Assembly: GCF_002607735.1 (NCBI RefSeq)
Contig: NZ_NBVR01000024.1
Span: 1-64,000 of the forward strand
Direction: 5' to 3'
Source: Proteus alimentorum
GTDB taxonomy: Bacteria; Pseudomonadota; Gammaproteobacteria; Enterobacterales; Enterobacteriaceae
Length of the DNA: 64,000 nt
In this document: positions 10,312 through 20,875 of the stretch, piece after piece
Position numbering within the stretch: the first letter of the stretch is position 1
Layout of the letters: the number at the start of each line of letters is the position of its first letter
Position numbers and translations under genes: made by a program
Notes under the pieces: model-generated
The model's database searches: none
Told to the model about the DNA's origin: nothing
The model's input: the letters and a program-made list of their open reading frames with translations, nothing else

Positions 10312-11736
10312 ATGGATTACCTACCCTTATTTGTAGAATTAAAAGAACGCCCAGTGTTATTGGTTGGTGGTGGTCATATTGCTGCGCGTAAAGCTCTGCT
10401 GTTGTTAAGGGCTGGCGCTCGCTTAAGAGTGATTGCACCTCAGTTGTGTGATGAGTTATCTCTTGCTTATCAGCAAGAGAAAATTGAATGGGTATCAGCC
10501 AAATATCAATCTGAACATCTATTAGGAATGATGCTGGTGATTGTCGCAACGAATGACAGTGTGCTGAATCAGCAAGTTTATCTTGATGCACAAGCACGAC
10601 ATATTTTTGTCAATGTAGTGGATTCTCAGCCTCAATGCTCATTTATCTTTCCAGCCATTATCGATAGAAACCCTATTTTGATTGCGATTTCATCGGCAGG
10701 GAAAGCACCTGTTTTAGTGCGAATGATCCGCGAGAAATTAGAAGCATTATTGCCAACTTCATTAGGCACAATGGCGACACTCGCTGGAAAGTGGCGCAAC
10801 AAAGTGAAACAGCATTTAGCAACTTTTCAAGCTCGTTGCCGTTTTTGGGAACAAGCCTTCAGTGGTCAATTTGCCTCTTTAGTGGCAAGCGATCAATTAG
10901 CGCAAGCTGAAGCCTTGCTTGAACAACAATTGAAACAAAAAGAGATCCAACAAGGCGAACTTGCATTAGTTGGGGCAGGTCCCGGTGATGCTGGATTATT
11001 AACACTACGCGGTTTGCAGGTTATTCAACAAGCCGAAGTTGTGCTCTATGACAGTTTAGTCAGCCCTGAAGTGCTAGAGCTTGTACGACGTGATGCTGAC
11101 ACTATTTGTGTGGGTAAAAGAGCGGGACACCATAGTGTTTCTCAAGAGGAAACCAATGCACTGATCGTGAAATATGCACAACTTGGTAAACGCGTTGTTC
11201 GATTAAAGGGCGGCGATCCCTTTATTTTTGGGCGTGGTGGCGAAGAAATTGAAATTGCCATTGAGCATGGGATCTCTTTTCAAGTTGTACCGGGGATCAC
11301 GGCGGCAAGTGGCGCGAGTGCTTATGCGGGGATCCCTTTAACCCACCGACAATATGCCCAAAGTGTCACCTTTATGACTGGGCATTGTAAAGCCGATGGA
11401 ATTGAGCCGGATTGGGGATCATTAGCGCAAGCTAATCACACACTCGCTATTTATATGGGGACAGCAAAAGCAGAGCTTATTAGCCAGCGTTTAATCAAGC
11501 TTGGGCGTTCTCCATTAACACCTATCGCGGTGATCAGTTGTGGTACACGTCGTGATCAGCAAGTTTTCACAGGAAATCTAACTCAATTAGCGCAGTTAGC
11601 CGAAAAAGCACCGACTCCTGCTTTATTAATAGTCGGAGAAGTCGCGGCACTACATCACCAACTTGCGTGGTTTGGTGACAGACATGTTTATCAATCCTTA
11701 CCGTCACTCCATTCACCTTTGGTTCATTTTGCCTAA
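10312..11736 (+). CDS. cysG: Siroheme synthase CysG (trifunctional)
   Basis: 474 aa, slightly longer than the E. coli 457. The N-terminal half (1-about 215) is the precorrin-2 dehydrogenase/ferrochelatase ([13 protein letters not shown] near 16-28, [18 protein letters not shown] near 127-144). The C-terminal half is the SAM-dependent uroporphyrinogen III methyltransferase ([55 protein letters not shown]). It makes the siroheme cofactor of CysI. Placement directly before cysDNC, 11 bp from cysD, ties siroheme supply to sulfate assimilation; in E. coli cysG is instead with nirBDC. A purine-rich GAAGGTGGA precedes the ATG. Confidence 0.96.
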   Translation: MDYLPLFVELKERPVLLVGGGHIAARKALLLLRAGARLRVIAPQLCDELSLAYQQEKIEWVSAKYQSEHLLGMMLVIVATNDSVLNQQVYLDAQARHIFVNVVDSQPQCSFIFPAIIDRNPILIAISSAGKAPVLVRMIREKLEALLPTSLGTMATLAGKWRNKVKQHLATFQARCRFWEQAFSGQFASLVASDQLAQAEALLEQQLKQKEIQQGELALVGAGPGDAGLLTLRGLQVIQQAEVVLYDSLVSPEVLELVRRDADTICVGKRAGHHSVSQEETNALIVKYAQLGKRVVRLKGGDPFIFGRGGEEIEIAIEHGISFQVVPGITAASGASAYAGIPLTHRQYAQSVTFMTGHCKADGIEPDWGSLAQANHTLAIYMGTAKAELISQRLIKLGRSPLTPIAVISCGTRRDQQVFTGNLTQLAQLAEKAPTPALLIVGEVAALHHQLAWFGDRHVYQSLPSLHSPLVHFA

Positions 11737-11747
11737 ACGAGGTTGTT

Positions 11748-12656
11748 ATGAATGAAACACAATTAACCCATCTTCAGCAATTAGAAGCAGAAAGCATTTA
11801 TATTCTGCGCGAAGTTGTCGCTGAATTTGAAAATCCCGTCATGCTTTATTCAATAGGCAAAGATTCCTCGGTGATGTTGCATTTAGCTCGCAAAGCGTTT
11901 TATCCCGCAAAATTACCTTTTCCTTTGTTGCATGTTGATACTGGCTGGAAATTTCGAGAAATGTATGAGTTTCGAGATAAAACGGCTAAAGAATATGGTT
12001 TTGATCTTAAAGTGTATCGCAACCCACAAGGGGCTGAACTCGGTATTAATCCCTTTATTCATGGCAGTGCAAAACACACGGATATCATGAAAACCGAAGG
12101 GTTAAAGCAAGCCTTAGATAAATATGGTTTTGATGCGGCATTTGGTGGTGCGCGTCGTGATGAAGAAAAATCACGAGCCAAAGAGCGTATTTATTCATTT
12201 AGAGATAGAAAGCATCGCTGGGATCCGAAAAATCAACGACCTGAATTATGGAAAAACTATAACGGACAGATTAATAAAGGGGAAAGTATTCGTGTCTTTC
12301 CGCTCTCTAACTGGACGGAACTCGATATATGGCAATATATCTATCTAGAAAATATCGACATTGTTCCTCTCTATTTTGCCAAAAATAGACCGGTTATTGA
12401 GCGTGATGGCACCTTAATTATGGTAGATGACGACAGAATTGATCTAAAACCAGGGGAAGTGATCGCTCAGCAACAAGTGAGATTTAGAACGCTGGGATGT
12501 TGGCCATTAACGGGGGCGATCCCTTCACAAGCAGAAACGCTACCCGCCATTATTGAAGAAATGCTGATTTCCACCAGCAGCGAACGACAAGGGCGTTTAA
12601 TTGATAGTGATCAGTCGGCCTCGATGGAACTGAAAAAGCGCCAAGGTTATTTTTAA
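11748..12656 (+). CDS. cysD: Sulfate adenylyltransferase subunit 2
   Basis: 302 aa. CysD with CysN forms ATP sulfurylase, making adenylylsulfate from sulfate and ATP. The PP-loop pyrophosphatase motif is [13 protein letters not shown] (near residues 35-47), followed by [28 protein letters not shown] and [14 protein letters not shown]. It sits 11 bp after cysG and 11 bp before cysN in one operon. Confidence 0.97.
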   Translation: MNETQLTHLQQLEAESIYILREVVAEFENPVMLYSIGKDSSVMLHLARKAFYPAKLPFPLLHVDTGWKFREMYEFRDKTAKEYGFDLKVYRNPQGAELGINPFIHGSAKHTDIMKTEGLKQALDKYGFDAAFGGARRDEEKSRAKERIYSFRDRKHRWDPKNQRPELWKNYNGQINKGESIRVFPLSNWTELDIWQYIYLENIDIVPLYFAKNRPVIERDGTLIMVDDDRIDLKPGEVIAQQQVRFRTLGCWPLTGAIPSQAETLPAIIEEMLISTSSERQGRLIDSDQSASMELKKRQGYF

Positions 12657-12667
12657 TCGGAGGAAAT

Positions 12668-14119
12668 ATGGGACTTTTAGCCGTAAAAACGAATCAACTT
12701 GTCGCAGGTGAAATCGCACAGCAGGGCGGAGTAGAACGTTATCTTAAGACTCAACAAAATAAAGGATTACTGCGGTTTTTAACTTGTGGGAATGTTGATG
12801 ATGGAAAAAGTACATTAATAGGACGTTTACTTCATGATACAAGGCAGATCTATGAAGATCAGCTTTCTACATTACAAAATGAAAGTAAAAAGATCGGTAC
12901 TCAAGGTGAAAAACTCGATCTTGCATTGCTGGTGGATGGATTAGCAGCAGAGAGAGAGCAAGGGATCACGATTGATGTTGCTTACCGTTATTTTTCAACT
13001 TCAAAGCGTAAGTTTATTATTGCTGATACCCCTGGACATGCTCAATATACCCGCAATATGGCGACAGGTGCATCAACAAGTTCACTTTCTATTCTGTTGA
13101 TCGATGCTCGAAAAGGCGTACAAGAACAAACACGGCGACACAGTTTTATCAGCACACTCCTTGGGATACGCCACTTAATCGTTGCAATTAATAAAATGGA
13201 TCTGGTGGATTATCAGCAAGCGATCTTTGATTCGATCCGACAAGATTATCTTCATTTTGCCGATCAACTCCCAGCGGATCTCACTATTGAATTTGTCCCT
13301 ATTTCTGCTCTTGATGGTGACAATGTGGTTTCTCCTTCATTGAATATGCCTTGGTATCAAGGAAAAACGTTACTTTCATTATTAGAAGATGCGCCAGTTA
13401 AATTGGGCTCAGATGCGCAAGTATTGCGTTTCCCTGTGCAATATGTGAACCGTCCAGATTTAGATTTTAGAGGATACAGTGGTACTGTGTCTTCAGGCGA
13501 GCTTTATCAAGGGCAACAAATCAAAATATTACCTTCGGGAAAACAGACAACGATCAAACGTATTGTCACTTTTGATGGTGATTTAACGCGAGCTAAAGCA
13601 GGACAAGCAATCACACTGGTTCTGGCAGATGAAATTGATATTAGTCGTGGGGATATTATCGTTGATGATAACGACACAACCGCCAATATCAGCACTCATG
13701 CGTTAATTGACGTGGTGTGGATGTCAGAGCAACCTTTAGTGCAAGGCCATACTCTAGATATCAAAATTGCAGGTAAAAAAAGCCGCGCCAAAATAGAGAA
13801 TATTCACTATCAAGTGGATGTAAATAAACTCACTCAACAAGTCACAGATAACTTAAGTTTAAATGCGATTGGTCGTGTCGATATCTCATTTGAAGAACCA
13901 CTAGTGCTGGATAATTATCAAGTTAATGCTGATACTGGAGGATTCATTCTTATTGATCGACTAAGCAATGTCACTGTAGGTGCTGGTCTTATTCGAGAAA
14001 CTAAAGATGGCTCGATACAAACTATGACGCAATATGATGCTTTTGAAGTCGAGTTAAATCAGCTTATCCGTCGTCACTTTCCCCATTGGGGCGCGAGAGA
14101 TCTTCTTGGAGGAAAATAG
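12668..14119 (+). CDS. cysN: Sulfate adenylyltransferase subunit 1 (GTPase)
   Basis: 483 aa. This GTPase subunit couples GTP hydrolysis to adenylylsulfate synthesis by CysD. Translation-factor-like G motifs are clear: GNVDDGKST (residues 41-49), [30 protein letters not shown] and NKMDLVDY, followed by two beta-barrel domains. GGAGG lies 6 bp before the ATG. It is separate from cysC, unlike fused CysNC proteins of some bacteria. Confidence 0.97.
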   Translation: MGLLAVKTNQLVAGEIAQQGGVERYLKTQQNKGLLRFLTCGNVDDGKSTLIGRLLHDTRQIYEDQLSTLQNESKKIGTQGEKLDLALLVDGLAAEREQGITIDVAYRYFSTSKRKFIIADTPGHAQYTRNMATGASTSSLSILLIDARKGVQEQTRRHSFISTLLGIRHLIVAINKMDLVDYQQAIFDSIRQDYLHFADQLPADLTIEFVPISALDGDNVVSPSLNMPWYQGKTLLSLLEDAPVKLGSDAQVLRFPVQYVNRPDLDFRGYSGTVSSGELYQGQQIKILPSGKQTTIKRIVTFDGDLTRAKAGQAITLVLADEIDISRGDIIVDDNDTTANISTHALIDVVWMSEQPLVQGHTLDIKIAGKKSRAKIENIHYQVDVNKLTQQVTDNLSLNAIGRVDISFEEPLVLDNYQVNADTGGFILIDRLSNVTVGAGLIRETKDGSIQTMTQYDAFEVELNQLIRRHFPHWGARDLLGGK

Positions 14120-14733
14120 TGGTGATAAGCAACGATATTGTTTGGCATCCTCATAAGATTGGATTAAATGAACGCGAATCACAACAAGCACACAAAGGAT
14201 GTGTGCTTTGGTTTACGGGATTATCTGGCTCAGGCAAATCCACACTTGCTGATGCGCTAGAACAAGCGTTTTATCAGTATGCACAAAAGCATTCACCTAT
14301 TCATAGCTATTTATTAGATGGGGATAACTTACGCTATGGATTGTGCAGTGATCTTGGATTTAGTGCCGAAGATAGGCACGAGAATATTCGCCGAGTGGGA
14401 GAAGTCGCTAAATTGATGGTCGATGCAGGGCTTATTGTCTTAACGGCGTTTATCTCGCCTTATCAAAAAGACAGACAACAAGTTAGAGGGAGCTTTGAGC
14501 AAGGAAGATTTATTGAAATCTTTGTTGATACTCCACTTTCTATTTGTGAGTCCCGTGATCCGAAAGGGCTTTATCAAAAAGCAAGACGTGGTGAGATAAA
14601 GCAATTTTCAGGTATCGATTCGCCTTATGAGCCGCCCATCGATCCTGAATTACATTTAGACGGCACACTTTCTATAAGTGAACTAACCCAACAAATCCTC
14701 ACATATCTACGGCAAAACCAAATTTACCGTTAA
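14119..14733 (+). CDS. cysC: Adenylylsulfate (APS) kinase
   Basis: 204 aa from the GTG at 14119. It phosphorylates APS to PAPS, the CysH substrate. The P-loop GLSGSGKS is at residues 34-41, with [36 protein letters not shown] and [17 protein letters not shown] following. An in-frame ATG at 14086 would overlap cysN by 34 bp and lacks a ribosome site. GGAGG at 14108-14112 lies 6 bp before GTG 14119 and 9 bp before GTG 14122, so one of these is the likely start. Last gene of cysGDNC; I see no clear terminator in the 330 bp before ftsB. Confidence 0.94.
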   Translation: MVISNDIVWHPHKIGLNERESQQAHKGCVLWFTGLSGSGKSTLADALEQAFYQYAQKHSPIHSYLLDGDNLRYGLCSDLGFSAEDRHENIRRVGEVAKLMVDAGLIVLTAFISPYQKDRQQVRGSFEQGRFIEIFVDTPLSICESRDPKGLYQKARRGEIKQFSGIDSPYEPPIDPELHLDGTLSISELTQQILTYLRQNQIYR

Positions 14734-15064
14734 TTTGATGATGACATTAAATTATCTCTGCACGAACCGTCTATAAAAAGGGCGAATGTGGAGAGATAAT
14801 GTATTCAATTAAAGTAAGAAATGCTTATTTCGGCATATCATTTAAAATACAACTCACGCTTTAATTGCGCATTCATTTATTTATAAATTAACCCCATAGC
14901 ACCTCATCTAAATAAGAAAAAATCAAACCTTAGTCTGAATTTTGCAGAAGTTACCCATGTTTATAGTGAGGAGAATAGGAATAATAATGTAATATATTCC
15001 AGCACTTTTGTGGCGTCTGTGGTTGAGTTGTGGGATGATTAGCCCATTAATCTTGGGGGTGGTA
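14734..15064. other. Intergenic region cysC-ftsB, no gene seen
   Basis: About 330 bp of AT-rich sequence with stop codons in all frames. It must contain the promoter for the ftsB-ispD-ispF-truD-surE-pcm run, but I cannot place -35/-10 elements with confidence. No strong hairpin with a T tract is visible. Confidence 0.5.
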
Positions 15065-15355
15065 ATGGGGAAATTAACAGTCTTACTTCTAATTTTACTT
15101 GGTTGGCTACAATATTCATTGTGGTTAGGTAAAAATGGTATCCATGATTACAACAAAGTAACTCAAGAAGTTGAATCTGCATTGGCGCAAAATACGCAGT
15201 TAAAAGAGCGTAATGATCGTCTATTTGCAGAGATTGATGACCTCAATGGCGGGCAAGAAGCGTTAGAAGAACGTGCTCGTAGTGAATTAGGAATGATAAA
15301 GCCTAATGAGACATTTTTCCGTATTGTGAGCGATAAATCTCAACCACGTCGTTAA
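15065..15355 (+). CDS. ftsB: Cell division protein FtsB
   Basis: 96 aa from ATG 15065. FtsB is a small bitopic inner-membrane protein that joins FtsL and FtsQ in the divisome. A short cytoplasmic MGK precedes one membrane helix (about 4-21), then a coiled coil (about 28-70) and the conserved [20 protein letters not shown]. The frame is open 19 codons further upstream, but the MGKLTVLL start matches E. coli and follows a G-rich ribosome site at 15055-15062. ispD follows after about 40 bp, as in E. coli. Confidence 0.95.
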   Translation: MGKLTVLLLILLGWLQYSLWLGKNGIHDYNKVTQEVESALAQNTQLKERNDRLFAEIDDLNGGQEALEERARSELGMIKPNETFFRIVSDKSQPRR

Positions 15356-15394
15356 TTTATTGAATTAATAGTGTGTCCTGATACAAATATCATA

Positions 15395-16141
15395 ATGAAT
15401 ATAACAAACTCTACTCTTCCTATTGTTGCTGTTATTCCAGCAGCCGGTATTGGAAGTCGAATGCAATCAGTCTGCCCAAAACAATATTTGAAGATTGGCG
15501 GATTGACTATTCTTGAACATACCATTAATGCCTTATTAAAACACCCACGTATAATGCAAATTATCGTGGCGATCAGTCCTAATGACAGCTATTTTCACAC
15601 TTTACCTTTAGCGCAAGATGAAAGAATAATTACAGTTAATGGTGGTGGTGAACGTGCTGACTCGGTATTGTCAGGTTTAGAGTATGTTACTCAACACTTT
15701 TCTGAAAATACATGGGCGTTAGTGCATGATGCAGCAAGACCTTGCCTGCATTTTGGCGATCTTGATCATCTTATAAAATTAATTGATGAAAATGTTATGG
15801 ATCCACAATTTTGTGGAGGCATTCTTGCGACGCCTGTTCGCGATACAATGAAACGTAGTCATCAACAAGATAATCATATTGAACAAACAGTAGAAAGAAC
15901 CACCCTATGGCATGCATTAACGCCACAATTCTTTCCTGCATTGTTATTAAAACAAAATATAGAAAATGCACTCTCACAAAAAGCGACTATCACTGATGAA
16001 GCCTCAGCGATGGAGTTTGCGGGATATGAACCTTTATTAGTTAAAGGGCGTGCAGATAATATCAAAGTTACTCAGCCAGAAGATTTAGCGCTTGCAGAGT
16101 TTTTCCTCTCACGCCAAATCACCAGTATAAGGAACACATAA
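15395..16141 (+). CDS. ispD: 2-C-methyl-D-erythritol 4-phosphate cytidylyltransferase
   Basis: 248 aa from ATG 15395. IspD makes CDP-methylerythritol from MEP and CTP in isoprenoid synthesis. Nucleotidyltransferase motifs: [11 protein letters not shown] near 16-26, [26 protein letters not shown] and [24 protein letters not shown] at 15371 would add 8 residues; the ATG fits the E. coli N-terminal length better, although neither has a strong ribosome site. Next gene is ispF, the step after next in the same pathway. Confidence 0.94.
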   Translation: MNITNSTLPIVAVIPAAGIGSRMQSVCPKQYLKIGGLTILEHTINALLKHPRIMQIIVAISPNDSYFHTLPLAQDERIITVNGGGERADSVLSGLEYVTQHFSENTWALVHDAARPCLHFGDLDHLIKLIDENVMDPQFCGGILATPVRDTMKRSHQQDNHIEQTVERTTLWHALTPQFFPALLLKQNIENALSQKATITDEASAMEFAGYEPLLVKGRADNIKVTQPEDLALAEFFLSRQITSIRNT

Positions 16142-16145
16142 TAAA

Positions 16146-16631
16146 ATGAGAATTGGACACGGTTACGACGTACATCAATTTGGCGGTGAAGGTCCTATTA
16201 TTATTGGCGGCGTCAGAGTTCCTTATGAACAAGGGTTGTTAGCTCACTCTGACGGAGATGTCGTATTACATGCGGTTACAGATGCTATTTTAGGCGCGGT
16301 GGCGATGGGAGACATTGGCACATTATTTCCTGATACTGATCCGGCATATAAAGGCGCAGATAGCCGAGTGCTCCTTCGTGAAGCATTCTCACGCGTAAGA
16401 GCAAAAGGTTACCGAATTGGTAATTTAGATGTCACGATTATTGCTCAGGCACCCAAAATGCTACCTCATACACCGCAAATGCGCGTCAATATCGCTGAAG
16501 ATCTTCATTGTCATGTTGATGATATCAATGTAAAAGCGACTACAACAGAAAAGCTTGGGTTTGTTGGTAGAAAAGAAGGTATTGCTTGTGAAGCCGTTGT
16601 TTTATTAATGAAAGAGTCATTACCTGAATGA
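16146..16631 (+). CDS. ispF: 2-C-methyl-D-erythritol 2,4-cyclodiphosphate synthase
   Basis: 161 aa. IspF cyclises CDP-ME 2-phosphate to MEcPP in the non-mevalonate isoprenoid pathway. Metal ligands are in GHGYDVHQF (residues 4-12; Asp8, His10) and His42 lies in [14 protein letters not shown]. The C-terminal [18 protein letters not shown] is characteristic. It starts 4 bp after the ispD stop and overlaps truD by 4 bp. Confidence 0.97.
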   Translation: MRIGHGYDVHQFGGEGPIIIGGVRVPYEQGLLAHSDGDVVLHAVTDAILGAVAMGDIGTLFPDTDPAYKGADSRVLLREAFSRVRAKGYRIGNLDVTIIAQAPKMLPHTPQMRVNIAEDLHCHVDDINVKATTTEKLGFVGRKEGIACEAVVLLMKESLPE

Positions 16632-17680
16632 GTGATTTACCCGAACTCCATTGGTTACATGGAAAACCACAAGCAACAGGCTTACTAAAGTCGATCCCTG
16701 AAGATTTTATTGTCTGTGAAGATCTTGGCTTCACCCTTGATGGTGAAGGCGAGCATGTCATGGTGAAAATCAGAAAAACAGGTTGTAACACGGCTTTTGT
16801 TGCTGAAAAATTGGCAAAATTTGTTGGGATCCATCCTCGTGATGCCAGTTATGCTGGACTAAAAGACAGAAATGCGGTTACTGAACAATGGTTTTGCCTG
16901 CGAATGCCGGGTAAAGAGATGCCTGATTTTAGTCAGCTTGTTTTAGAGGGTTGCGAAATTCTAGAAACGACTCGTCAACAACGTAAATTACGTATAGGAA
17001 CGCTAAAAGGTAATCACTTTACATTGGTGTTACGAGACATTTCTGATCGCGATTTTGTTGATACTCGATTAGTGCAAATAAAAGCGAAAGGTATTCCTAA
17101 CTACTTTGGTGCTCAACGATTTGGTCGTAATGGTGATAATTTACGACAAGCCCTACGTTGGGCAACAGACGAAATTCGCGTCAAAGAACGAGGAAAACGT
17201 AGTTTTTATCTTTCAGCTGCCCGTAGTGCGATGTTTAATCATATCGTCAGCAAAAGATTGGAATGTGATTTATATTCAAAAGTGATCCTCGGTGATGCAA
17301 TGCAACTTCATGGAAGAGGTAGCTGGTTTGTTGTTGATGAAGCAGAACTGGCTCAAACACAAACTCGTTATGAAGAACATGATGTTCATATCACTGCTCC
17401 TTTGCCGGGTAAAGGTGATTTAGGTACACAATCACAAGCATTGGATTTTGAGACTAAAAATCTGGCAGAATATGAAGCCTTCTGGTCACTGGCTCGACAA
17501 GAACGCGTTGATAATACAAGACGTGCTATCAATGTATTACCCGAAGATATGTCATGGAATTGGGTAGACGACACCACTGTTTCTCTGTCATTCTTTTTAC
17601 CCGCAGGAAGCTTTGCAACGAGTGTTGTACGTGAATTAATTTTATTAGGGAATGATGATGCTGAAAATATTGGTGAGTAA
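16628..17680 (+). CDS. truD: tRNA pseudouridine(13) synthase TruD
   Basis: 350 aa. TruD isomerises U13 of tRNA-Glu and others. The catalytic Asp lies in [15 protein letters not shown] (near residue 80), followed by [10 protein letters not shown] and [14 protein letters not shown]. Length and order ispDF-truD-surE-pcm agree with E. coli. It starts inside the ispF stop (ATGA), and surE begins within its last codons, so the run is translationally coupled. Confidence 0.96.
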   Translation: MSDLPELHWLHGKPQATGLLKSIPEDFIVCEDLGFTLDGEGEHVMVKIRKTGCNTAFVAEKLAKFVGIHPRDASYAGLKDRNAVTEQWFCLRMPGKEMPDFSQLVLEGCEILETTRQQRKLRIGTLKGNHFTLVLRDISDRDFVDTRLVQIKAKGIPNYFGAQRFGRNGDNLRQALRWATDEIRVKERGKRSFYLSAARSAMFNHIVSKRLECDLYSKVILGDAMQLHGRGSWFVVDEAELAQTQTRYEEHDVHITAPLPGKGDLGTQSQALDFETKNLAEYEAFWSLARQERVDNTRRAINVLPEDMSWNWVDDTTVSLSFFLPAGSFATSVVRELILLGNDDAENIGE

Positions 17681-18422
17681 TGACGATGGTGTGATGGCGA
17701 AGGGGATACAGACCCTCGCTAAAGCATTGCGCCAGCGTTATGATGTACAAATTGTTGCACCTGATCGTAATCGAAGTGCGGCATCTAATTCTTTAACAAT
17801 TGACAGACCTCTACGTAAGCAAGAGCTTGAGAATGGGGATATTGCGATTGTTGAGGGAACACCAACAGATTGTGTTTATCTCGGTGTAAACCATTTAGTG
17901 CGTCCTCGTCCTGATATTGTGGTCTCGGGGATTAATCATGGCCCTAACTTGGGTGATGATGTTATTTATTCAGGAACTGTTGCGGCGGCAACAGAAGGGC
18001 GTTTTTTAGGTTTACCTGCTATTGCTGTTTCACTTGATGGTGAAACGCACTTTGAGACTGCGGCTCAAGTGACTTGTGAAGTTTTGGCAATGTTACAACA
18101 AGTCCCTTTAAGAGCAGGAAATATTCTCAATATTAACGTACCTGATATTCCTCTTGATGAAGTAAAAGGTTTTCGTATTACACGTTGTGGTAGCCGTCAT
18201 GCTTCACAACATGTTTATACTCATACCGACCCTAGAGGAAATAGTCTTTATTGGATTGGGCCTCCAGGTGAAAAAAATGATGTAGGTCCTGATACAGATT
18301 TTGCTGCTGTTGACGAAGGGTATGTTTCGATAACCCCATTACATGTTGATTTAACAGCCTATAAAGCACTCGATTTACTACAAACTTGGTTAAATAAAGC
18401 AGAGGTCAAAAAAACATGTTAA
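17658..18422 (+). CDS. surE: 5'/3'-nucleotidase SurE
   Basis: 254 aa from ATG 17658. A metal-dependent nucleoside monophosphate phosphatase and exopolyphosphatase linked to stationary-phase survival. The N-terminal metal-site motif is LVSNDDG, followed by [26 protein letters not shown] and [19 protein letters not shown]. Three consecutive ATGs (17652, 17655, 17658) exist; AGGG at 17647-17650 gives the best spacing (7 bp) to the third. The start lies inside truD and the 3' end overlaps pcm by 7 bp. Confidence 0.96.
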   Translation: MLKILVSNDDGVMAKGIQTLAKALRQRYDVQIVAPDRNRSAASNSLTIDRPLRKQELENGDIAIVEGTPTDCVYLGVNHLVRPRPDIVVSGINHGPNLGDDVIYSGTVAAATEGRFLGLPAIAVSLDGETHFETAAQVTCEVLAMLQQVPLRAGNILNINVPDIPLDEVKGFRITRCGSRHASQHVYTHTDPRGNSLYWIGPPGEKNDVGPDTDFAAVDEGYVSITPLHVDLTAYKALDLLQTWLNKAEVKKTC

Positions 18423-19042
18423 GTCGGTCAATGAAAGACTTACTGACAATGTTAAAACAGCATGGCATCAAGGATGAGAGCCTGTTGGAAGCAATGAGTA
18501 AAGTACCAAGAGAGCTTTTTATTGATGAAGCGCTTTCGCATAAGGCTTATGAAAATACAGCTTTGCCTATTGGTAATGGGCAAACTATTTCACAGCCATA
18601 TATTGTTGCCAAAATGACAACACTGCTGGAATTACAAAGTACAGATTCTGTATTAGAAATTGGTACAGGTTCGGGATATCAAACTGCAGTATTAGCAAAT
18701 TTAGTCCATCATGTGAGTTCCGTTGAGCGTATAAAGATATTGCAATGGCAAGCTAAACGACGTTTTAAACATCTTGATTTACATAATATCTCGACACGTC
18801 ATGGTGATGGTTGGGAAGGTTGGTCATCAAAAGCCCCTTTTAATGCCATAATAGTGACAGCATGTGCAACAGAAGTACCACAACAGTTATTAATGCAGTT
18901 AGCCGATGGTGGCAGGATGATAATACCCGTTGGAGAACAACAACAAATACTGAAGTTTATCCGACGTTTAGGTAATGATTTTCACTATCAATCAATAGAA
19001 ACTGTTAGATTTGTTCCTTTAATTGCAGGCGAGTTAGCATAA
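18416..19042 (+). CDS. pcm: Protein-L-isoaspartate O-methyltransferase
   Basis: 208 aa, the E. coli length. It methylates abnormal isoaspartyl residues with SAM, starting repair of aged proteins. It shows [18 protein letters not shown] near 51-68, SAM-binding [15 protein letters not shown] near 80-94, VERI, and the HGDGWEGW segment. The ending [12 protein letters not shown] matches the family. Overlaps surE by 7 bp; nlpD follows after about 150 bp. Confidence 0.96.
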   Translation: MLSRSMKDLLTMLKQHGIKDESLLEAMSKVPRELFIDEALSHKAYENTALPIGNGQTISQPYIVAKMTTLLELQSTDSVLEIGTGSGYQTAVLANLVHHVSSVERIKILQWQAKRRFKHLDLHNISTRHGDGWEGWSSKAPFNAIIVTACATEVPQQLLMQLADGGRMIIPVGEQQQILKFIRRLGNDFHYQSIETVRFVPLIAGELA

Positions 19043-19195
19043 CTTCCAGATAAATCTGACCGTTTTTTATTACTGCTTTTTAATAGCTTGTCGTAATCTG
19101 CACTAATAAATGAAACATTTTCAAAAAATTGCAGTCTTTTTGTTTAACTCGACAAATTGCTAGATGCTAATGCCTTTTTAAAGGGAGAAGGAAGT

Positions 19196-20314
19196 ATGAA
19201 TTCAGAAAGCCCAATTAAGCATGTCCGCTGGGCAATCATGTGTTCGGTAATTGGATTTGCATTAACAGGTTGTGCAGATACACCTTATCGTCCTGCGCCA
19301 ATTACCTCTGTAAATGATAGCTCTTCAAATAGTACGGTATCAACCGCGCCTGTGATGACTAACAGTAATGCGACACCTATTGAAAGAACTACCCCCTTAC
19401 AATCATCACCTCCTCCTTCTATTAAGGTGAACTCCGCTTCGTCTGATGGTGGCATGGTTCAGCCTCAAAGCCAGCCTCGCCCTCAAACGTCAGTTGCAGC
19501 TCAAAATGTAAGCACTGATGGCTCTGGACGCATTGTGTATAACCGTAATTACGACAGTATTCCAAAAGGAAACTACAACGGTAATACGTACACGGTAAAA
19601 CGCGGTGATACTATGTTCTATATCGCTTGGATAACAGATAGTGATGTAAAAGAACTGGCATCAATGAACAACATCCCAGAACCTTATAGCTTAAACGTAG
19701 GGCAGGTGTTGAATATTGGTAACCGTCAGGTCAACACGGGGACTAATACGAATGTCAATACATCGGTTATTAATCAATCAAGTAGCGCTGGTGTTCAAAC
19801 GGCACAGACTAAACCAACAAACAATGGTGCTATGGGACCATTGATTACTAAACCGGCAACAACACAACCAAAGACAACGACTCCGCCACCAACAACAAAT
19901 ACAAACACGACAACGGCAGCAACTCCGGCACCAACGGCTGCTTCTGGTAAGTGGATTTGGCCTGCGCAAGGTAACATCATCGAAAGTTACTCAAGTGCAC
20001 CTGGTGGTAATAAAGGGATCGACATTGGTGGTACAAAAGGTTCACCAATTGTTGCAACTGCTGCGGGTAAAGTGGTTTATGCAGGTAGCGCATTACGCGG
20101 TTATGGTAACCTCGTTATCATTAAGCATAATGACGAATACCTCAGTGCATATGCACATAACGACACCATTTTGGTACGTGAACAGCAAAATGTGAATGCA
20201 GGTCAGCAAATTGCCACAATGGGTAGTTCTGGAACCAGTTCTGTCCGACTACACTTTGAGATCCGCTATAAAGAAAAGTCACTCAACCCAATGAGTTATT
20301 TACCAAAGAAATAG
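19196..20314 (+). CDS. nlpD: Murein hydrolase activator NlpD (lipoprotein)
   Basis: 372 aa from ATG 19196, which follows GGGAGAAGG. NlpD activates amidase AmiC at the division septum. A signal peptide ends in a lipobox with LTGC, so the mature protein is lipid-anchored. Then come a long Ser/Thr/Pro/Gln-rich linker, a LysM domain (about 130-175, YTVKRGDT), a second low-complexity linker and a C-terminal LytM/M23 domain. That domain lacks the usual zinc His residues (KGIDIGG and RLHFEIR), as in E. coli NlpD, so it is an activator rather than an enzyme. In E. coli nlpD runs almost directly into rpoS; here a terminator and about 690 bp intervene. Confidence 0.95.
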   Translation: MNSESPIKHVRWAIMCSVIGFALTGCADTPYRPAPITSVNDSSSNSTVSTAPVMTNSNATPIERTTPLQSSPPPSIKVNSASSDGGMVQPQSQPRPQTSVAAQNVSTDGSGRIVYNRNYDSIPKGNYNGNTYTVKRGDTMFYIAWITDSDVKELASMNNIPEPYSLNVGQVLNIGNRQVNTGTNTNVNTSVINQSSSAGVQTAQTKPTNNGAMGPLITKPATTQPKTTTPPPTTNTNTTTAATPAPTAASGKWIWPAQGNIIESYSSAPGGNKGIDIGGTKGSPIVATAAGKVVYAGSALRGYGNLVIIKHNDEYLSAYAHNDTILVREQQNVNAGQQIATMGSSGTSSVRLHFEIRYKEKSLNPMSYLPKK

Positions 20315-20355
20315 ATACGTAATTTTTTACACGTATAGTGAATAATCCTAAAGTT

Positions 20356-20390
20356 AAGCCCTCTCCTTTACAAAAAGGAGAGGGCTTTTT
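20356..20390 (+). terminator. Strong terminator after nlpD
   Basis: A 14-bp perfect stem (20356-20369 with 20374-20387) with a 4-nt loop, followed by T residues, 41 bp after the nlpD stop. It should stop most transcripts coming from pcm/nlpD, including any from a promoter inside nlpD, which is where the main E. coli rpoS promoter sits. Confidence 0.9.
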
Positions 20391-20875
20391 CTTATCGATT
20401 ATTAATTAAAATATTGAAACAAAATAAATTTCACCTAAGTATAAATGCTTATTTTTAGATTATTAAAAATGAGAGGTCAATATAAAATTATAGATAACGT
20501 TTAATTAGACGGTTGATTCTCAACCAATGAATGCGTATGCTAAAAATTGTTATATAAAAAATGAATAAAGATTCGTTGTTATTAAAAGATGGACTATAAA
20601 TCAACCCCTTGTTTAGGTGGGTGTTTTCTTTATTAGATTATCTTTTTAATAATAGTACGTAATATAAATTATTGGATATTATTTTATTATTATGGGTTTT
20701 TATTTGTTTTTTAGATGTAAATAGTCACAAATAGCGCATCAAATAGAGTGATTTTACGTATAGATAAATATACGTAAAATATAATAAAAAAACTGTTAAT
20801 GACCTGCACTCAATAGTTAAGTTATATATTGAATAAAGAAAGAATAAAATTAACAGTAAAATAGATTATGTTATC
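20391..20875. other. AT-rich spacer between nlpD terminator and rpoS leader
   Basis: About 485 bp, very AT-rich, with stops in all frames and no recognisable gene. It contains the 12-bp inverted repeat listed separately. By elimination it should hold the rpoS promoter, but I cannot assign -35/-10 boxes reliably. In E. coli no such segment exists between nlpD and rpoS. Confidence 0.6.
20751..20780. repeat. Perfect 12-bp inverted repeat upstream of rpoS leader
   Basis: ATTTTACGTATA at 20751-20762 is repeated inverted at 20769-20780 with a 6-nt centre. It has no T tract, so it looks more like a protein-binding palindrome or an RNA hairpin than a terminator. It lies about 220-250 bp upstream of the rpoS ATG. 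Confidence 0.6.

Noticed and set aside
19740-19950. Long open frames on the minus strand inside nlpD, and low-complexity tandem-like sequence
   Set aside because: These are side effects of the Thr/Pro/Asn-rich NlpD linker; no ribosome sites or family similarity support a gene or a functional DNA repeat.
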